Source: Noviluteimonas caseinilytica
GTDB taxonomy: Bacteria > Pseudomonadota > Gammaproteobacteria > Xanthomonadales > Xanthomonadaceae
DNA: 64,000 nt
Direction: 5' to 3'
Assembly: GCF_018406605.1 (NCBI RefSeq)
Contig: NZ_AP024545.1
Location: 1,612,001-1,676,000 of the forward strand
Part shown: positions 55,515 to 64,000 of the stretch, piece after piece
How positions within the stretch are numbered: position 1 is the stretch's first letter
How the letters are laid out: each line of letters opens with the position of its first letter
Program-made: the position numbers and the translations under genes
Notes under the pieces: generated by a model
Seen by the model: the letters and a program-made list of their open reading frames with translations, nothing else
Databases searched by the model: none
What the model was told of the DNA's origin: nothing

Positions 55515-57226
55515 TCAGCTGAGCCGCACGGCGTCGTCGCAGATGGTGCGCACGATATCGAGGTCCGGCGGCTTGACCAGGTGGTGGTCGAAGCCGGCTT
55601 CTGCCGTGCGACGCCGGTCGTCGGGCTGGCCCCAGCCGGTGACGGCCACGAGCACGCGCTCTTCGCCGCCGGGTTGCGCGCGCAGGCGCCGCGCAAGTTC
55701 GTAACCGCTGAGGTTGGGCATGCCGATGTCGAGGAACACGAGGTCGGGGTTGAAGCGCTCGACTTCCGCCACGGCTTCCTGCGGATCGTAGAGGCGGCGC
55801 ACGTCGTGGCCCAGCAGCTCCAGCATCATCGCCAGCGTGTCGGCCGCGTCGCGGTTGTCGTCGAGCACCAGGATGCGGCGCGTGCCGGCGGGCGCGTGGC
55901 GGGAAGGAACGACGGGCGCGGGGGAAGGAAGCACGGGGGCGTCGCGGAGCGGCAGGTTGACGCGGAATGTACTCCCCTGCTCGAGGCCGGGGCTTTCCAC
56001 GGAGATGACGCCGCCGTGCATCTCGACGAGCTGCTTCACCAGCGTCAGCCCGATGCCGAGGCCGCCGCGCGCGCGTTCGATCGACGTATCCACCTGCGCG
56101 AACAGTTCGAAGATGTCACCCGTCTGCTGCGCCGTCAGGCCGATGCCGCGGTCGTGCACGCACACGCTCACCATGCGGCCATCGCGATGCGCTTCGATCT
56201 CGATCGGCCGGCCGGTGTCGGAATACTTGGCCGCGTTGCTGAGCAGGTTGGAGAACACCTGCGACAGGCGTTCGCCGTCGGCGAGCATCGGCAGGTCGAT
56301 TTCCGGCAGCGCGACCTGCAAGGGATGCGCGCCCGCTTCGAGCACCGGGGAGGCCGTCTCGATCGCCGCATGCAGGATCTGCTGCAACGTCGTGGGCTCC
56401 GGCTTCAGCGTGAGCTTGCCGCGGCTGATGCGCGCGACGTCCAGCAGGTCGTCGATCAGGCGCACGAGCAGGCCAAGCTGGCGCTCCATCATTTCCTGCA
56501 GCGGATCGTCGCCGCCGGTGAGCTTGCGGATGCTCACGGCATTGCGCAGCGGGGCCAGCGGATTGCGCAGTTCGTGCGCGAGCGTGGCGAGGAATTCATC
56601 CTTGCGCCGGTCCAGCTCGCGCAGCTGCGCTTCGGCGCGCGCGCGTTCGCCGATCTGCGATTGCAGGTCGACGTTGCGCTGGGCGAGTTCGACGTTCGCC
56701 AGGCGCAGGGATTCGTTGAGTTGTTCGAGTTCGCGCGCCTTCTCGGTGCGCAATGCTTCGTTGGCCGCGGCCAGGCGTTCGTTGGCCAGCTGCAGTTCGC
56801 GACGCTTGCGGAACAGTTCCGCCAGCACGACCACCTTGGAACGCAGGATCTCCGGGATCACCGGCACCATCACGTAATCGACGGCGCCGAGCTTGTAACC
56901 GCGCATGCGGTCGAGGTCGGACACGTTGACGGCGGTGACGAAGATGATCGGCGTGCGTTCGAAGCGGGGATGCTGGTGGATCAGGCTGGCGGTTTCGAAG
57001 CCGTCCATGCCCGGCATGTTCACGTCGAGCAGGATGAGCGCGAACTCTTCCTGCATCAGTTTCTGCAGCGCTTCCTGGCCGGAACTGGCGTCCACGAGCC
57101 GCTCCCCGAGCGGTTCGAGGATGGCGCGGTACGTGAGCAGCCGCCCCGGCTGGTCGTCGACGAGGAGGATGTTGACCGGGGCGGGCGCGGATCCGGCGGG
57201 TTGCATGCCGGATCCGGGCACGGGCG

Positions 57227-57242
<16 letters not shown>
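55515..57242 (-). CDS. hybrid kinase: receiver-coiled coil-HisKA-HATPase-receiver
   Basis: A 575-residue soluble protein. Residues about 22-140 are a receiver (ILLVDDQPGRLL, phospho-Asp in ALILLDVNMPGMDGF), 140-215 a coiled coil, 215-280 HisKA with His in LATLAHELRNPLAPLRNAV, 320-430 HATPase (FSNLLSNAAKYSD, GGLGIGLTLVKQLVEMHGG) and 450-570 a second receiver (ILVLDDNRDAADTL, VFLDIGMPNLSGYE). The N-terminal receiver lets it be driven by another kinase, most simply the giant kinase whose gene it overlaps by 16 bases. Confidence 0.87.
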
Positions 57243-62743
<5,501 letters not shown>

Positions 62744-62992
62744 GGGCAAATTGCTGGGAACGCTAGCTTCAGGAAAGTTGAATTCATGTGAGGACGGCGC
62801 ACGCGCACGGTTCGTCGGGCGAGGCGGCCGCCGAGGAAGACGTACTTTCGGGGATGCCGCGTTTGCCACGCGTGAGGCGGAATGCGTTTCCGGGACGCAT
62901 GCGCACGCGTGTTCTGGCATGCCGATTGCGTGGTTGCAGGTGCGGGATTTCCGCATTGGCAGTGCTTGCAACCAGGACCAGGAGCGCAACGC

Positions 62993-63739
62993 ATGAAGCA
63001 TCGAGAACCATGGGGCAGGGGTGAACGGGAGCGCGGCGAAGGCCAGCGCGGGGAAGGACTGCGCGGCGCGCAGAATCCGGATACGTGGAATTCCGAACCG
63101 CAGTGGCTGCGCAACGAACGCGAACAACGCGCGGGCCCGGATGCGGACCGCCAGGCCCAGCGCGGTGGACCGGCGCGTTACGACGACGCCTACCGCACCG
63201 ATGAACGCGGCCGCGCGCCGTACGCCGGCGCACGCGATGAGCGCGACGAACGCGAACTGCGGCGACGCGCCGGCACGTGGGAAGAACACAGTCGTGGCTA
63301 CGAGGCCAGCGGCTGGGACGACGATCTCGACCTCGGTGGCGGCCAGCGCTACCAGCCCTTCCACGTCGGCACCGGCATGGGCCTGGGCACGGGCTCGCCG
63401 GGTTACGGGTACGGAAGCCGCGGCGGCTGGGACCTCGGCACGCACCAGCGCGACATCGGGCGTTCGTTCCGCGGCATGGGGCCGCAGGACTACACGCGTC
63501 CGGACGAACGCATCCGCGAAGACATCCACGAGCGGCTCACCCAGAGCCACGACATCGATGCACGCAAGATCCAGGTCGACGTGAACGCAGGCAACGTCAC
63601 GCTGACCGGCACGGTGATCGAGCGCCGCATGCGGTATCTCGCGGAAGACCTCGTCGAAGGCGTGACGGGCGTGGCCAACATCGACAACCAGCTGCAGGTG
63701 CAGAACGGGCTGGCGTCCAGGCCGGACGACCCGCACTGA
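62993..63739 (+). CDS. BON-domain protein with disordered Arg/Gly-rich N-terminus
   Basis: A 248-residue protein. Residues 1-115 are very hydrophilic and low-complexity (KHREPWGRGERERGEGQRGE, RDERDERELRRR); 125-165 is Gly/Tyr-rich (GTGMGLGTGSPGYGYGS); 170-240 is a BON domain (DERIREDIHERLTQ, KIQVDVNAGNVTLTGTVIERRMR, LVEGVTGVANIDNQLQV). There is no signal peptide, unlike OsmY-type BON proteins, so it is probably cytoplasmic. AGGAG lies properly before ATG 62993. Divergent from the giant kinase, with 249 bp between them; a stress-related role is a guess. Confidence 0.8.
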   Translation: MKHREPWGRGERERGEGQRGEGLRGAQNPDTWNSEPQWLRNEREQRAGPDADRQAQRGGPARYDDAYRTDERGRAPYAGARDERDERELRRRAGTWEEHSRGYEASGWDDDLDLGGGQRYQPFHVGTGMGLGTGSPGYGYGSRGGWDLGTHQRDIGRSFRGMGPQDYTRPDERIREDIHERLTQSHDIDARKIQVDVNAGNVTLTGTVIERRMRYLAEDLVEGVTGVANIDNQLQVQNGLASRPDDPH

Positions 63740-63747
63740 AGGCGTAC

Positions 63748-63775
63748 CGCGGGCGTGGCGATCGCCGCGCCCGCG
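63748..63775. terminator. long hairpin between convergent genes
   Basis: CGCGGGCG (63748-63755) and CGCCCGCG (63768-63775) enclose GGCG-AT-CGCC, giving an almost uninterrupted stem. It lies between the BON gene stop and the stop of the convergent regulator. There is no T-run. Confidence 0.45.
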
Positions 63776-63778
63776 AGG

Positions 63779-64000
63779 TCAGCTGTCGTCGTCTTCGTTG
63801 GCGGCGCAGTCGCGCTCGCGTGCCAGGCGATTGCGGATGGTGCGCGCGGTGATGCCCAGCGCCGCCGCGGCGCGACGGCGGTTGTTGCCGAAGTGCTGCA
63901 GCGTCTTGCGCAGGATGCGGCGCTCCATTTCCTCGAACGTGGTGCCGACCGCGAAAGTGATCGTGTCGGAGGATTCGCCCACCGCGCGCTGCGGCATCGG
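63779..64000 (-). CDS. NtrC-type regulator, C-terminal end only (partial)
   Basis: The last 72-74 codons of a minus-strand gene that continues past the window edge. Visible is a linker with FAVGTTFEEMERRILRKTL and a Fis-type helix-turn-helix (NNRRRAAAALGITARTIRNRL), the classic C-terminus of sigma-54 activators such as FleQ/NtrC relatives. The AAA+ and sensor domains lie outside, so the specific regulator cannot be named. Confidence 0.8.
   Translation of the reverse strand, partial: PMPQRAVGESSDTITFAVGTTFEEMERRILRKTLQHFGNNRRRAAAALGITARTIRNRLARERDCAANEDDDS

Noticed and set aside
62957..62970. TTGGCAGTGCTTGCA upstream of the BON gene as a sigma-54 promoter
   Set aside because: The distance between GG and GC is two bases too short for RpoN.

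Overview
The window is a dense, GC-rich bacterial chromosome segment. Gene content and order point to the Lysobacter/Xanthomonas group (Lysobacteraceae, Gammaproteobacteria): a PilT/PilU-type ATPase, DUF3297 and DUF1415 proteins, an F-ATPase operon in the order I-B-E-F-H-A-G-D-C followed by glmU and glmS, lipoyl-domain-bearing aceF and lpd, and NtrC-type regulators. The species assignment is inferred from gene content, not from a marker gene. I see no rRNA, tRNA, insertion sequence or CRISPR array.

Layout. 0-6.5 kb: pilus ATPase, small conserved proteins, an Atm1-type ABC exporter, an NRDE-family protein and a cyclic-di-GMP phosphodiesterase with a cNMP-binding domain. 6.5-16.3 kb: lipoprotein sugar dehydrogenase, an ECF-like sigma factor with a membrane partner, rRNA modification genes (rsmC-like, rsuA), a Nei-like DNA glycosylase, a DMT transporter, OmpW and exported proteins of unknown role. 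16.5-19.8 kb: E2 and E3 subunits of pyruvate dehydrogenase, each starting with a nearly identical lipoyl domain. 20-27.2 kb: complete F1Fo ATP synthase operon. 27.2-38.6 kb: GtrA protein, glmU, then a six-gene minus-strand block (membrane fusion protein, ABC ATPase, two FtsX-type permeases, NtrC-type regulator, sensor kinase) preceded by a good sigma-54 promoter with TGTCC/GGACA palindromes, then glmS on the plus strand.

38.6-42.7 kb is the most interesting part. Three translationally coupled minus-strand genes encode a Cys-rich protein made of two fused copies of one unit, a protein resembling HopA1-type (class V lanthipeptide) phospho-Ser/Thr lyases, and a 778-residue protein kinase-LanC fusion with a three-cysteine (CCG-type) zinc site. 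Together they look like a compact lanthipeptide-type biosynthetic system of unusual architecture, with no dedicated exporter or protease alongside.

43-64 kb: BtuB with a cobalamin riboswitch, a TfoX-C/HhH protein, free-Met-R-sulfoxide reductase, a TMEM175-like protein, bioD, an RND efflux pump without an outer-membrane factor, a phasin, an NHEJ pair (Ku plus stand-alone LigD polymerase domain), a three-gene signalling operon headed by a 1,838-residue soluble kinase with about ten HAMP units, a BON-domain protein, and the 3' end of an NtrC/Fis-type regulator that runs off the window.
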